Source: Fimbriimonadaceae bacterium (GTDB taxonomy: Bacteria; Armatimonadota; Fimbriimonadia; Fimbriimonadales; Fimbriimonadaceae). From it: a DNA stretch of 64,000 bases. The notes beneath the pieces are model-generated. The model did no database searches. It was not told the origin of the DNA and saw only the letters and a program-made list of their open reading frames with translations. Shown here piece after piece: positions 10,012-19,958 of this stretch. The translations under genes and the position numbers were made by a program. Location of the stretch: assembly GCA_020847855.1 (NCBI GenBank), contig JADLBH010000037.1:186001-250000 (forward strand), written 5' to 3'. Within the stretch, counting starts at the first letter, position 1; each line of letters begins with the position of its first letter.

Positions 10012-10955
10012 TCCTCACTGTCACTCCAAACCCCGCCGTGGACCACGTGTACTTCGTGGACGGCCTCGTCTTGAACGACACGAACCGGGTCTTGCGGATC
10101 GAGACCGACGCAGGTGGCAAGGCCGTGAACGTGGCCAGGGTTCTCGCCGCGCTCGGGAACGTGGTGGTGGCGACCGGGTTTGTGGCCGGGGGGAACGGCG
10201 CGTTCGTTCGACACCGTCTCCAAGCAGAGTCCGTGCGCCACGACTTTGTGGACGTCGCTGGCGAGACACGGTCGAACGTGCTCGTTGAGGACGGTTCGGG
10301 AAGGCCGCCTACAATGCTGGGGGCACCGGGTCCCGCCACGACCGGCCTCGAGGTCGAGGCTCTCATCGCGAAGATCGCCGAGTACGGTCCCCAGTGCTCG
10401 CACATCGCGTTGGGCGGGTCCCTGCCAACAGGGTTGGAGCCGAAGGACTTCGCCGCGCTTGTCGGCGTTGCCGCCCGCACCGGCGCACGGGTCGTGGCGG
10501 ACGCGGACGGCGATTCCCTGCGGCTCGCCATCGAGGCGGGGGCCGACATCGTCAAGCCGAACGCAGCCGAGGCAGGCCGGTACCTGGGTCGGGAGGTGCT
10601 CGACCTTGCGGGGGCGCGGGAGGCGGCCCGCCGAATCCAGGCTGCCATGCGACCGGCGAGCGGAGCGGCGGTGGCAATCGTGTCCGCAGGGTCGCTCGGA
10701 GCCGCGATGGCGTGCCCGAGCGGCACCTTCTCAGGGCCAGCGATCGCCGTCGAGGCCAAGAGCACGATTGGGAGCGGAGACTCCATGGTCGCCGGAATCC
10801 TCCACGCGATGGTGGCGGGCATGGGACCGCTCGAGCAACTGTCCTTCGGCCTGGCATCTGGGGCAGCCACCGCGACGACGGACGGGAGCCGCATCGCCTC
10901 GCGAGACGGCATCCTGGGGCTACTGCCCTCCGCGCGCGTAACGTCCGGTGCTTAG
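10008..10955 (+). CDS. PfkB-family sugar kinase, 1-phosphofructokinase-like
   Basis: MILTVTPNPAVDHVY, GGKAVNVARVLAALG, GSGDSMVAG; ATGA overlap with pfkA. Confidence 0.9.
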   Translation: MILTVTPNPAVDHVYFVDGLVLNDTNRVLRIETDAGGKAVNVARVLAALGNVVVATGFVAGGNGAFVRHRLQAESVRHDFVDVAGETRSNVLVEDGSGRPPTMLGAPGPATTGLEVEALIAKIAEYGPQCSHIALGGSLPTGLEPKDFAALVGVAARTGARVVADADGDSLRLAIEAGADIVKPNAAEAGRYLGREVLDLAGAREAARRIQAAMRPASGAAVAIVSAGSLGAAMACPSGTFSGPAIAVEAKSTIGSGDSMVAGILHAMVAGMGPLEQLSFGLASGAATATTDGSRIASRDGILGLLPSARVTSGA

Positions 10956-10992
10956 GCGCTCCCTGGTCGCACCCAGGTACGATTCGCCCGGC

Positions 10993-11078
10993 GCCGGGGT
11001 GGCGGAATGGTAGACGCGGCGGTCTCAAACACCGTTGGGCCAAAACCCGTGCGGGTTCGAGTCCCGCCCCCGGCACCA
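10993..11078 (+). tRNA. tRNA-Leu (anticodon CAA)
   Basis: GCCGGGG/CCCCGGC acceptor stem, CU-CAA-AC anticodon loop, long variable arm, GGTTCGAGTCC T-arm, encoded CCA. Confidence 0.93.
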
Positions 11079-11135
11079 AGAAACTTGAGCCCTGCCAGGA
11101 CGTCCTAGGAGAACAGGAATCTTCTCGGTGCGCCC

Positions 11136-11612
11136 ATGGTCATGCTCCTCGCCTCCCTCGCCGCTTCGCAGTGCGCCGCCCCTGGAATGTTCGGAACGCT
11201 GATGAAGGTCACGCCGGTCGCCTCGGGACTTCATAGCCCCTATTCCGAGGCGCGGGCCGTGGTCGTGCGTTCCCAGCGGCTGTGGGACTCCCTCGCCGAA
11301 GAACTCTCACTCACCCTAGAGGCCCGACAGGAGCTTGCGACCTTGCAAGGCCCGCTCCACGGGATGGACTGGGGGAGCGAAATGTTGGTCCTAGCGAGCG
11401 GCGGACTTCGTTCCTCCGGGGGATTCGAGGTCAGTTGGATCCGGGTGACGACTTCGCCCAACTCCGAGTCGTGGAGGCTCACAGCCCGGCTCACCACGCC
11501 GGGCCCGGGCGAGACAGTCACCATGGCGATGACGACGCCATGGGCCGTGTACCGCATGCGAGAACTGCCCGGCGATCCCAGTTTCTTCCTCGAGACCCGG
11601 ACCCGAGACTGA
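11136..11612 (+). CDS. Hypothetical protein with PrcB_C-like domain
   Basis: SSGGFEVSWIRV...TTPGPGETVTMAMTTPWAVYRM matches the PrcB_C pattern. Confidence 0.6.
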   Translation: MVMLLASLAASQCAAPGMFGTLMKVTPVASGLHSPYSEARAVVVRSQRLWDSLAEELSLTLEARQELATLQGPLHGMDWGSEMLVLASGGLRSSGGFEVSWIRVTTSPNSESWRLTARLTTPGPGETVTMAMTTPWAVYRMRELPGDPSFFLETRTRD

Positions 11613-11634
11613 CCCGCCGCGCCAAAATCGAACC

Positions 11635-12846
11635 GTGAGGGCAGAGACGGTCACAGTCGGCACCGAGATTTTGCTGGGCCAAACAGTGGACAGTAACGCG
11701 GCCCGACTGGGCCAGGTTCTCGCCGACTGTGGCGTGGACCACTATCACCGTCAAGCCGTCGGCGACAATGTCGGCCGCATTGCGGAGGCGATCCAGCTAG
11801 CCCTTTCCCGAGCCGACCTCGTGGTGACGATCGGTGGGCTGGGCCCGACCGAGGACGATACGACTCGGGAAGGCGTCGCCAAGGCGACTGGCCTCCCCTT
11901 GGTCGAACACGCGGAGACGCTCGCCGACCTGGAAGAGCTTTTTCGAAGGCGGAACCTCACCTGGCTCGAATCCCAGGCTCGGCAGGCGCACCTCCCTCGT
12001 GGCAGCGAACCGATCCCGAACCCGAACGGCACGGCTCCCGGCCTCTGGCTCCCGCTAGCGGACGGCAAGGTCGTCGCTTGCTTCCCCGGTCCGCCACGAG
12101 AGTTCAACCCTATGGTGGAAACGTGGCTGCGCGACCGCCTCGCTTCCCTGGGGCACCCGCCACTAGTCAGTATCACGGTCCGGGTCACCGGTATCGGTGA
12201 GAGCCTCGTGGAGGAAAAGCTCCGAGACATGCTCGACAGCCCTCTGGCGACCGTGGCCACCTATGCGAAGACGGCCGAGGTTCACGTGAGGGTCGCGGCC
12301 AAGGGCTTGGCTGCGGCACAGACTATGGCGGAGGCCGTCCGAGAAAGGCTGGGGCCGAACGTCTATGCCCTCGGATCAAGCACACTGCCCGAGGTGGTCG
12401 TCGCTCGATTGTGCGATCGCCGCGAGACCCTTGCCGTGGCCGAGAGTTGCACCGGAGGCCTCCTCGGTGGAGCGGTGACCAGCGTCGCAGGTTCCTCCGA
12501 TGTTTTCCTCGGCGGGTTCCTCGCCTATTCGAACGGGCTCAAGGCGAGCCTGCTCGGAGTCGCGCAATCCACCTTGGAGCGGCGCGGTGCGGTCTCGGAG
12601 GAGTGTGCCGTGGAGATGGCCCAGGGTGCTCAACGCGCCGCTGGAGCGGACTGGGCGATCAGCGTCACCGGCATTGCAGGTCCGGGCGGCGGGAGCGAGG
12701 AGAAGCCGGTCGGCCTCGTCTGGATCGCGATGGTCGGTCCGAGCGGCTGCGTTGCGCACCGGTCGCTCTTGCCGGGCAACCGCGCAACGATCCGGGAGCG
12801 GGCTGTCGCCCGTGCCCTCAACCTACTTCGGCTCGCCCTCGACTAG
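11635..12846 (+). CDS. cinA: CinA family competence/damage-inducible protein (nicotinamide-nucleotide amidohydrolase)
   Basis: TVGTEILLGQTVDSNAARLGQ; GGLGPTEDDTTREG; C-term AESCTGGLLGGAVTSVAGSS. Confidence 0.95.
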   Translation: MRAETVTVGTEILLGQTVDSNAARLGQVLADCGVDHYHRQAVGDNVGRIAEAIQLALSRADLVVTIGGLGPTEDDTTREGVAKATGLPLVEHAETLADLEELFRRRNLTWLESQARQAHLPRGSEPIPNPNGTAPGLWLPLADGKVVACFPGPPREFNPMVETWLRDRLASLGHPPLVSITVRVTGIGESLVEEKLRDMLDSPLATVATYAKTAEVHVRVAAKGLAAAQTMAEAVRERLGPNVYALGSSTLPEVVVARLCDRRETLAVAESCTGGLLGGAVTSVAGSSDVFLGGFLAYSNGLKASLLGVAQSTLERRGAVSEECAVEMAQGAQRAAGADWAISVTGIAGPGGGSEEKPVGLVWIAMVGPSGCVAHRSLLPGNRATIRERAVARALNLLRLALD

Positions 12847-14930
12847 CCGGGGATCTCGCCCACCATCCGTTCCAGGAAGAACTCCATCATGCGTTGCTGA
12901 TTGAGGCCGGAGTGACCGGCATCGGTTCCCACTTGCACCTCGATGGACTTGCCCAGTTGAGAGAACTTCCGCACCATGTTCAGCGTGTTCTCCGGGTGGG
13001 TGTTGTCGTCCGCAGTTCCATAGTAGAGCATCAGCCACCCTTGAAGGCGGTCGGCATAGGTGAGGGCGGACCCAGCGTCGTATCCGGCCTTGTTCTCTTC
13101 CAGAAGCCCCATGTACCGCTCGGTGTAGATCGTGTCGTAGTTCCGCCAGTCGTTCACGCACGAAGAGGCACTGGCCGCGGCATAGAGGTCTGGGTAGCGC
13201 AAGAGGAGCATGAGGGACGCATAGCCGCCGTACGATGTGCCGTTCACACCGATCTTCTTGGCGTCCACATAGGGCAGCTTCGTGAGCTCGCGGACACCGG
13301 CAGCCTGGTCGTCCATGTCCACAATTCCCAACTTGCCATACGTCGCGTCGCGGAAGGCCTTGCCCCTAGCACCCGTGCCCCGGTTCTCGAAGGTCGCTAC
13401 GAGGAACCCGAAGTGAACCTCGTCAGGGGGTCTGCGAAAGGTCTCGCTATGGCTGGATCCGTGCGCGTCGAGGGGCCCTCCATAGACGTCCACGATCAGA
13501 GGGTACTTGCGCGAAGGGTCGAAGTTCCTCGGCTTGAAAAGCGTGCCGTGGAGCAGAGTCTTCCCGTCGGCAGCCGTGAAGGTGACCCGCTCGGGCCAAG
13601 GGAACTCTCCGGCGGCCTTCGACAGAGGAGGGAGGAGGACCGCCACTTCTTTGCCCTCGAGCGCTCGGAGGCTCACCGCAGGGGGCGCGTCCGTGGCTTG
13701 GAAGGTGTCCACGAAATATGCGCCATCTGGTGAGAGATCAACCCTATGGTTGAAACGAGGGTCGGTCAACCTTCGATTCCCCTTCCCGTCCATGTTCGCG
13801 ACATAGAGCTGTCCCTTCGCCCCATTGTCCTCGGCAGCCGCCATATAGAAAACTCGGCGACCCGCGAGGTCAATGCGAACGATCCTGAGGAAGTCCACCT
13901 GGTTCTCGGTCACCGGGCTCAGCGAGCCCGTCTTGGAGTCGAGCAATCCGAGGTTCAAGTAGCCGTTCCGCTCGTGCTCGTAGAGAACCTTGCCTTTCCA
14001 GGCTTCCCCGCCAGGAAGGGTCTCGAGCCAAGTGAATCCAAGCTTGTTCTCACTGTACGTGCTAGGGCTCGACTCGGAAACGATCACCCGGACGCTCCCT
14101 GTGGCAGGGTCGGCGGCGCACACCTGCATGGTCCGCTGCCTGCGGTCCGTCCGCCGGAACACAAGCTCCTTGCCGTCGGGCGACCAGGAAACGTCGTATA
14201 CATAGTGACCAGTCTCGGGCGAGCCCGCGCTAGAGGAGGTCGCGACTGCAACGGTCTTGCCGGTCGTTGTGTCGTACACTTCGAGTCCGACTTCGGGGTT
14301 CGGGAATCCTGGCTTTGGGAAGAGTTGGACCCGAGCGCCTGCCGAGTAGCCCGCCTGCCCATGCATGATATACGTGGGCACGACCTTGCTCTCATCGAAA
14401 CGATAAAACCATAGGAACCTGCCATCGGGCGAGAACCCCATCGCCTCGTTCTGACCGAGCTCTTCCCCATAGACCCAGCTCGCTTGCCCGAACTTGACAC
14501 CGTCCATGCCTCCGCTCAACGTGAGGGGGATCGGCTCGTTGTCGGTGGACTCTAGGAACACGTTGCCCTCACGGAACACCGCCTTGGTCGCGCCATCGGG
14601 ATGGACCGCAGTGTCGTATTGCCCGCCCCGGCCCGGTGCGCGCCGTCCCCCGCCTTGTCGGGCTTGGGTTACTTCGTCCGGCAGAGAGTCCGTCGTTTCG
14701 CTTTTGCCGTTCTTGGGATCGAGCAGCATCCACTGGTCCCCGGAGCGCCAGGCCAACTTCCCGCCCTCGACCCATCGTGTCGCAACCGTGCGGTTGGGCC
14801 ACTCCTTCCCAAGCTGGCTTCGGGACTCGCCCGCGCCCTTGGCAGACGGGAACCTCGCGAGCCGGTTCTGGCCCTGGGACAGGGCGGCAGCCGTGAGGAC
14901 GAAGAGGACTGGGACGGCTCGGCCGCTCAT
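12843..14930 (-). CDS. S9 family (DPP IV/prolyl oligopeptidase-type) peptidase, secreted
   Basis: 695 aa; GTSYGGYASLML nucleophile elbow; DNTHPENTLNMVRKF; signal peptide. Confidence 0.92.
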   Translation of the reverse strand: MSGRAVPVLFVLTAAALSQGQNRLARFPSAKGAGESRSQLGKEWPNRTVATRWVEGGKLAWRSGDQWMLLDPKNGKSETTDSLPDEVTQARQGGGRRAPGRGGQYDTAVHPDGATKAVFREGNVFLESTDNEPIPLTLSGGMDGVKFGQASWVYGEELGQNEAMGFSPDGRFLWFYRFDESKVVPTYIMHGQAGYSAGARVQLFPKPGFPNPEVGLEVYDTTTGKTVAVATSSSAGSPETGHYVYDVSWSPDGKELVFRRTDRRQRTMQVCAADPATGSVRVIVSESSPSTYSENKLGFTWLETLPGGEAWKGKVLYEHERNGYLNLGLLDSKTGSLSPVTENQVDFLRIVRIDLAGRRVFYMAAAEDNGAKGQLYVANMDGKGNRRLTDPRFNHRVDLSPDGAYFVDTFQATDAPPAVSLRALEGKEVAVLLPPLSKAAGEFPWPERVTFTAADGKTLLHGTLFKPRNFDPSRKYPLIVDVYGGPLDAHGSSHSETFRRPPDEVHFGFLVATFENRGTGARGKAFRDATYGKLGIVDMDDQAAGVRELTKLPYVDAKKIGVNGTSYGGYASLMLLLRYPDLYAAASASSCVNDWRNYDTIYTERYMGLLEENKAGYDAGSALTYADRLQGWLMLYYGTADDNTHPENTLNMVRKFSQLGKSIEVQVGTDAGHSGLNQQRMMEFFLERMVGEIPG

Positions 14931-15655
14931 GCCTCAGGTTTACCCGGCCGCTGGGCCCACCGCGCCGAAACAAGCTCAAAAAGCGGTGCTAGTAGGAGCG
15001 CAGGGAGGAAGTTCTCGCTCCGAATCTCGACGACGCCCAGGAGCCCGAGCCCGATCGCGACCAGGATCAAGCCCCCCACCGCGGTGATCTCCTCGATGAC
15101 GCCAGGCCGTTCCGCCACCTTCGAGAGCGGCCGAGCCGCCAGGGTCAGTGTCCCCTGGATCAGCAAGACCGCCAGAGTCGAGCTCAGTACGCCCTGGCCG
15201 AAGGTCTGCGATCCTGCAGACAAGAACAGGGCCGCCGTGCCGTCGAGGAGCGACTTCACACCCAGCAGATCGAGCTTGTTGCGCATCCCGTCCTCGATGC
15301 AGCCCAGCAGGGTCATCGGACCGATGCAGAAGAGGACCGTGGCCGTTACCAAGCCCTCGTTGAACCCTTCGCCCCCGCCCAGGCCGAGCCGCATCTGATC
15401 GGCGATCCAATCCATCCCATGGTGGATGCCGAGCGCACCTCCGATCACCCCTCCCACCACCAAGGCGGCTGCGGCCAAGATCGGGTTCTTGCTCGGCACG
15501 AACATCCTCATTCCCAGCCCCACCGTGACCAGGCCCATGCCCGACATCGCCAGGGTTTTCAGGCTCGGCACCAAGACCGAGCCGATCGCCAAGCCCAGTA
15601 AAGAACCCACGAGGACCGCGGCGGCATTGAGAAGCGCCCCGCGCGGAACCCTCAA
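14927..15655 (-). CDS. DUF554 family membrane protein
   Basis: Multi-TM protein with GMGLVTVGLGMRM and FCIGPMTLLGCIEDG. Confidence 0.8.
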   Translation of the reverse strand: MRVPRGALLNAAAVLVGSLLGLAIGSVLVPSLKTLAMSGMGLVTVGLGMRMFVPSKNPILAAAALVVGGVIGGALGIHHGMDWIADQMRLGLGGGEGFNEGLVTATVLFCIGPMTLLGCIEDGMRNKLDLLGVKSLLDGTAALFLSAGSQTFGQGVLSSTLAVLLIQGTLTLAARPLSKVAERPGVIEEITAVGGLILVAIGLGLLGVVEIRSENFLPALLLAPLFELVSARWAQRPGKPEA

Positions 15656-16443
15656 ACCGAGATTTCAGAGGCTTTCGGTCGAGGACGGCGGGCCCATGCT
15701 ATGCCTGCCCCCAGGATGACCATCGCGAGACTGAGCCATTGAGCGTTCGTCAGGCCAAGGTAGCTCACCGCGCTCGATACGATCCCGGCCCGGAACTCCT
15801 CTTCCGATCCGGCCCGTAGAAACTCATACAGGAACCGGCTCGCCCCAAAGACGGCAAGCATCGCGCCGAACGACGCCCCGAACGGGGGTGCGGCCTTCTC
15901 GCGGCGAGCGAGGATCCACGCTCCGATCAGAAGCAGGGCAGTGTCCACCAGTTGGGCGGGAAGGTGACGCTCCGTCCCTGCGCCGACCGGGACCGCACAC
16001 CAAAGGTCGCTGGGCCTGCCGTAGCAACAGCCGTTCAGCAGGCAGCCTATACGCCCGATCGCCTGAGCCACCAGAACCGGCACCGCGATCACGTCCATGA
16101 ACTCCCAGAACCCGACCTTGGCGATGCGACGCCAGAGAGAGAAGCCCAAGATGCCTCCGATCAGCCCTCCGAAGCTCGTCAGACCCTCGAAGCGCAACGA
16201 CCAAAGTTGCTGTGGGTTCGTCGAATAGAAGTCCCAGTGTTGGACGATATAGGCCAGCCTCGCAGCGAGCACGCCAGGGAGCACCAACCACGGCGCACAG
16301 TCCCACACCTTTTCGGGCGCGATGCCCCATCGCGGTGCTCGAAGCCGGCCCATCCAGACCGCGACCAAGACTGCGGTCACGAGCAAAACCCCATAGGAGC
16401 GGAGCTCGAACCCATTGGGCAGACGGAAGATCACGGGAAACAT
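15652..16443 (-). CDS. lgt: Prolipoprotein diacylglyceryl transferase
   Basis: LTSFGGLIGGILGF, AQAIGRIGCLLNGCCYGRPSD. Confidence 0.95.
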   Translation of the reverse strand: MFPVIFRLPNGFELRSYGVLLVTAVLVAVWMGRLRAPRWGIAPEKVWDCAPWLVLPGVLAARLAYIVQHWDFYSTNPQQLWSLRFEGLTSFGGLIGGILGFSLWRRIAKVGFWEFMDVIAVPVLVAQAIGRIGCLLNGCCYGRPSDLWCAVPVGAGTERHLPAQLVDTALLLIGAWILARREKAAPPFGASFGAMLAVFGASRFLYEFLRAGSEEEFRAGIVSSAVSYLGLTNAQWLSLAMVILGAGIAWARRPRPKASEISV

Positions 16444-16445
16444 GG

Positions 16446-17198
16446 CTAGATCCTCGCCACCTCGCCCGAGAGCCGCTCCGCACGCTCCACCACCGTGCGA
16501 GCCGTCACTTGGTCGCCCGCTTTGGCATAGAGGCTCGCGGCCAAGAGCAGCGCGGCCCGGACGTGGACGAAGCGAGTCTCGAGGAACGCCGCGCCCTCTG
16601 GAGTCTCGGGGTCTACGATGGTCTCCTGGTGCTGGACAACCGCGTCCACCAAGAGCTTCGCAAACTCCTTGCCGTCACCCTTCGCCTCCGGGACGATCTC
16701 ATAGAGAACCGCCATGAGGATCGGTGCCTTGTTCGAGGGGTTGGCGGTGAACGTGCTCCGTACGGTCTTGATCGCCGCCTGGTTCTCGCCGAAGTGGGCC
16801 ATGGCCCGAGCCAGCCGCAACCGGTCGTTCACGCTCCGATCCTCGTTCTTGGCCGAGGTGACGGCCCGCTCGTAGAGGCCCTTCGCGGTCTTCCAGTCAC
16901 CCTTGAGGCGGTATGCGTCCCCAAACTGCCAGCACTCGTCGTCTCGGATCCTCTTGGGGTCAATCCCCGCGAGCTCCCGATTCAGATAGTCCGCGACCAG
17001 CGCGTCCTTCTCGCTCGCCTTCACCGCCCCCTTCGCGATCCGTTCGTCGAGATCGGCCATGAGGCCTGCGATGTTCCGAGCAAGGACACTGCCGCTCACC
17101 GGCAAGCCAGGACGGCTCACGTTCGGATCGGACTTCCAAGGCTGCGAACAACCTGCCAGGACGAGGAGGATCGCCAAGCTAGAGCGCGGTCGCGGCAC
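16446..17198 (-). CDS. Lipoprotein, tetratricopeptide-like
   Basis: LAILLVLAGCSQ lipobox; helical repeat content. Confidence 0.6.
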   Translation of the reverse strand: MPRPRSSLAILLVLAGCSQPWKSDPNVSRPGLPVSGSVLARNIAGLMADLDERIAKGAVKASEKDALVADYLNRELAGIDPKRIRDDECWQFGDAYRLKGDWKTAKGLYERAVTSAKNEDRSVNDRLRLARAMAHFGENQAAIKTVRSTFTANPSNKAPILMAVLYEIVPEAKGDGKEFAKLLVDAVVQHQETIVDPETPEGAAFLETRFVHVRAALLLAASLYAKAGDQVTARTVVERAERLSGEVARI

Positions 17199-18528
17199 TC
17201 AACCTCCCTTCGTCGAATGCGGAGTCACGGTAGACCTCGCTGCCGCACAGCGTCATCACGCACTTGCCCATCATCGCCACATCGTGAAACGGACTGTTCT
17301 TTCCCTTCGTGAAGGTCCGGCTCCGGTCGAAGGTCCATTCGTGGTTCGGGTCAATCAAGGCGATTTGTGCCACGGGGGTTCCGCCGGGGGCGATGTTCCC
17401 AGCATCGAGGCCAAGAATCTGTGCCGGGTTCGTGGAAAGCTTCCTGATGGTCTCCAAAGGCGAGAGAGCCCCGCTCTGGGTGCAGTAGGTCAGGGTGGCG
17501 GCAAGTGTACACTCCAGGGAAGCCATCCCGAAAGGGGCCTCGTCGAAGGGCGTGTTGATCTCGTAGGTCGCAAACGGGGAGTGGTCGCTCGCGATGGCGT
17601 CCACGGTCCCGTCGTTCAGGGCCTGAAGCAGAATGTCCACGTCCACCTCGCTACGAAGGGGCGGCGTCGTCTTGAAATGAACGTCGAACTCGGCGACGTC
17701 CTCGTCGGTGAAGGCAAAGTGGTGCGGACACACCTCGCACGTCACGGGTGCACCCAGGTACTTCGCCTGGCGGACCAGTTCGACCGAGCCCCACGTGCTC
17801 ACCCTCAAGATATGGATGCGACAGCCTGTGTGAAGGCTCAGGAGGCAGTTTCGCATCACCGCAACCTCTTCGGCGCACCGCGGGATGCCCTTGAGGCCGA
17901 GCATCGCGCTCATCGCCCCGTCGTTCATCACGCCCTGGCCGGTAAGGGCAGTGTCCTCACAATGCAAGAGCAACGGAAGGCCCACCTGCTCGGCCTGTTC
18001 CATTGCCCGCATCATCACGGCAGAGTTCTGGATCGGCCCACCCTCGTCGCTGGCCGCGACGACCCCGGCCGCCTTGAGGGCCGCGAGGTCGCACACCTGC
18101 TCGCCGCGAAGTCCGACCGTGAGCGCACCGATAGGTGCGACGAAGATCCCGCCCGCCTTGGGGGACGCGGCCCGATCCACGATGAAGTCAATGAGCGTGG
18201 GGCTGTCCAGGGGCGGGGACGTGTTCGGCATGCAACACACCGTCGTGAACCCTCCGGCCGCTGCCGCCTGGGTCCCGGTGGCGATGGTCTCGCGGTGAAC
18301 TTCGCCCGGCTCACGGAGGTGGGCGTGCATGTCCACCAGACCAGGGCTGACCCAGAGCCCCTGGCAGTCCACCGTGGAGTCGTCGGGCAAGGCCTTCACG
18401 TCCACGCCGCACTCGACGACCTGGGCATTCTCGATCACCACGGTCCCCACGATGTCGAGATCGCGGGAAGGATCTAGGATCCTTCCTCCGACCAGGGCGG
18501 TCCTCAAGCTGTCACCTCGCCGAAGCAC
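17179..18528 (-). CDS. pyrC: Dihydroorotase
   Basis: GLVDMHAHLREPG, IASDHSPFA; adjacent to pyrB and pyrR. Confidence 0.95.
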   Translation of the reverse strand: MLRRGDSLRTALVGGRILDPSRDLDIVGTVVIENAQVVECGVDVKALPDDSTVDCQGLWVSPGLVDMHAHLREPGEVHRETIATGTQAAAAGGFTTVCCMPNTSPPLDSPTLIDFIVDRAASPKAGGIFVAPIGALTVGLRGEQVCDLAALKAAGVVAASDEGGPIQNSAVMMRAMEQAEQVGLPLLLHCEDTALTGQGVMNDGAMSAMLGLKGIPRCAEEVAVMRNCLLSLHTGCRIHILRVSTWGSVELVRQAKYLGAPVTCEVCPHHFAFTDEDVAEFDVHFKTTPPLRSEVDVDILLQALNDGTVDAIASDHSPFATYEINTPFDEAPFGMASLECTLAATLTYCTQSGALSPLETIRKLSTNPAQILGLDAGNIAPGGTPVAQIALIDPNHEWTFDRSRTFTKGKNSPFHDVAMMGKCVMTLCGSEVYRDSAFDEGRLSAATAL

Positions 18529-19415
18529 CAGTCGAGCACAGCCATCCGGACGAAGACGCTGTTGCGAACCTGATCCCCAATGGCGCTGGAAGGCCCATCG
18601 GCGGTAGCGTCGTCAATCTCCACTCCGCGGTTCAGCGGGCCAGGGTGCATCACGATGGCCTCGGGCGCGTGTCGGGCAAGCAGGCGGCGGTTCACTTGGA
18701 AGTTGTTCGCGTAGTCCCTCACCGATCCGGCTAGACCGTCCGCCATCCGTTCCTTTTGCAAACGGAGACACATGACGACGTCGGCTCCATGAACCGCCTC
18801 GCGCACATCGTAGCAGTGAGTTCCTGGGAGCTTGGTCATCTGGGACGGCATGAGCGAGCTCGGGCCACAGAGCCTGACGGCCGCACCCATCTTGCTCAAG
18901 AGCCATGCGTTGCTCCTTGCGACCCGGCTGTGTACGACATCTCCCACGATCGCCACGGTGAGGCCTTCGATCGTCCCCTTGCGATCTTGGATCGTCAGGG
19001 CATCCCCTAAGGCTTGGGTCGGGTGTTCGTGACTCCCGTCGCCAGCGTTGACGCAAGGCCCCCCGAACTCACGTGCGGCAAGGTTGCAGGCACCGGACGA
19101 CGGGTGCCGCACGACGATCGCGTCCAATCCCTCGTCGCGGAGGGTGAGCACGGTATCGCGGAGGGTCTCTCCCTTCCGGAGGCTACTCCCCACGGTGGTG
19201 AACGAAACCGTCCGATGGCCGAGGTAGGCGGCGGCCTGCTCGAAGCTGACCCGAGTCCGGGTGGAGTCCTCGAAGAAGAGCAGCCCTACGCTCAAATGGG
19301 ACCGCTGGGGTACGGGCTTCCTCTCCTTGATGCGCTCGCGATGGGCCGCCGCACGCTCGATAATGTCTTCAATGTCCGGCCGGTTCAAGTAGCGGATCGC
19401 GAGGAGTTGCCTCAC
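18504..19415 (-). CDS. pyrB: Aspartate carbamoyltransferase catalytic subunit
   Basis: FFEDSTRTRVSFEQAA, HPTQALGDALTI, VMHPGPLNRGVEI. Confidence 0.97.
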   Translation of the reverse strand: MRQLLAIRYLNRPDIEDIIERAAAHRERIKERKPVPQRSHLSVGLLFFEDSTRTRVSFEQAAAYLGHRTVSFTTVGSSLRKGETLRDTVLTLRDEGLDAIVVRHPSSGACNLAAREFGGPCVNAGDGSHEHPTQALGDALTIQDRKGTIEGLTVAIVGDVVHSRVARSNAWLLSKMGAAVRLCGPSSLMPSQMTKLPGTHCYDVREAVHGADVVMCLRLQKERMADGLAGSVRDYANNFQVNRRLLARHAPEAIVMHPGPLNRGVEIDDATADGPSSAIGDQVRNSVFVRMAVLDWCFGEVTA

Positions 19416-19948
19416 CCTCGAACCGCCTGGGCGCCCGATTCGAGCAGGACGGAGTCCTCACCATCGAACTCGTGGAACTTCACGATGACCCTCTCCTCGA
19501 GACCGGTCTCGACCGTACGCCCCACGAAATCAGGCTGGATCGGCAGCTCTCGGTGGCCCCGATCCACGAGTACAGCCAGCCGCACGGCGGCAGGCCTACC
19601 TTGCGCGAGAAGCGCATCGAGTGCGGCGCGAACGGTTCGGCCCGTGAACACCACCTCGTCCACCAGGATCACGATCCGATCCGTGATGGCGAAAGGGATC
19701 TCTGTGTCATCGCCTACCGCGAGCCGATCGTCGTCGCGACTTGCCGTCACGTCGAGCTTGCCGCACGGGACGGTCGTCCCCTCGATCTGGGTCATCGCAA
19801 AGGCGAGCCGCTTGGCAAGGGGATAACCGCGGCGCAAGACTCCGACCACCACCAAGCCCTCGGAACCCGAGTTCGCCTCCAAGATCTCGTGCGCCATGCG
19901 CCCGAGCGTCCTTTTCATCCCTACTGCGTCGAGCACAAGGGTGCCCAT
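19412..19948 (-). CDS. pyrR: Bifunctional pyr operon regulator/uracil phosphoribosyltransferase
   Basis: VGVLRRGYPLAKRLA, VILVDEVVFTGRTVRAALDAL. Confidence 0.93.
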   Translation of the reverse strand: MGTLVLDAVGMKRTLGRMAHEILEANSGSEGLVVVGVLRRGYPLAKRLAFAMTQIEGTTVPCGKLDVTASRDDDRLAVGDDTEIPFAITDRIVILVDEVVFTGRTVRAALDALLAQGRPAAVRLAVLVDRGHRELPIQPDFVGRTVETGLEERVIVKFHEFDGEDSVLLESGAQAVRG

Positions 19949-19958
19949 CGAGCAGATT

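Noticed and set aside
12843-12846. Overlapping convergent stop codons of cinA and the S9 peptidase (CTAG)
   Set aside because: Compact-genome feature repeated elsewhere in the window; not notable by itself.
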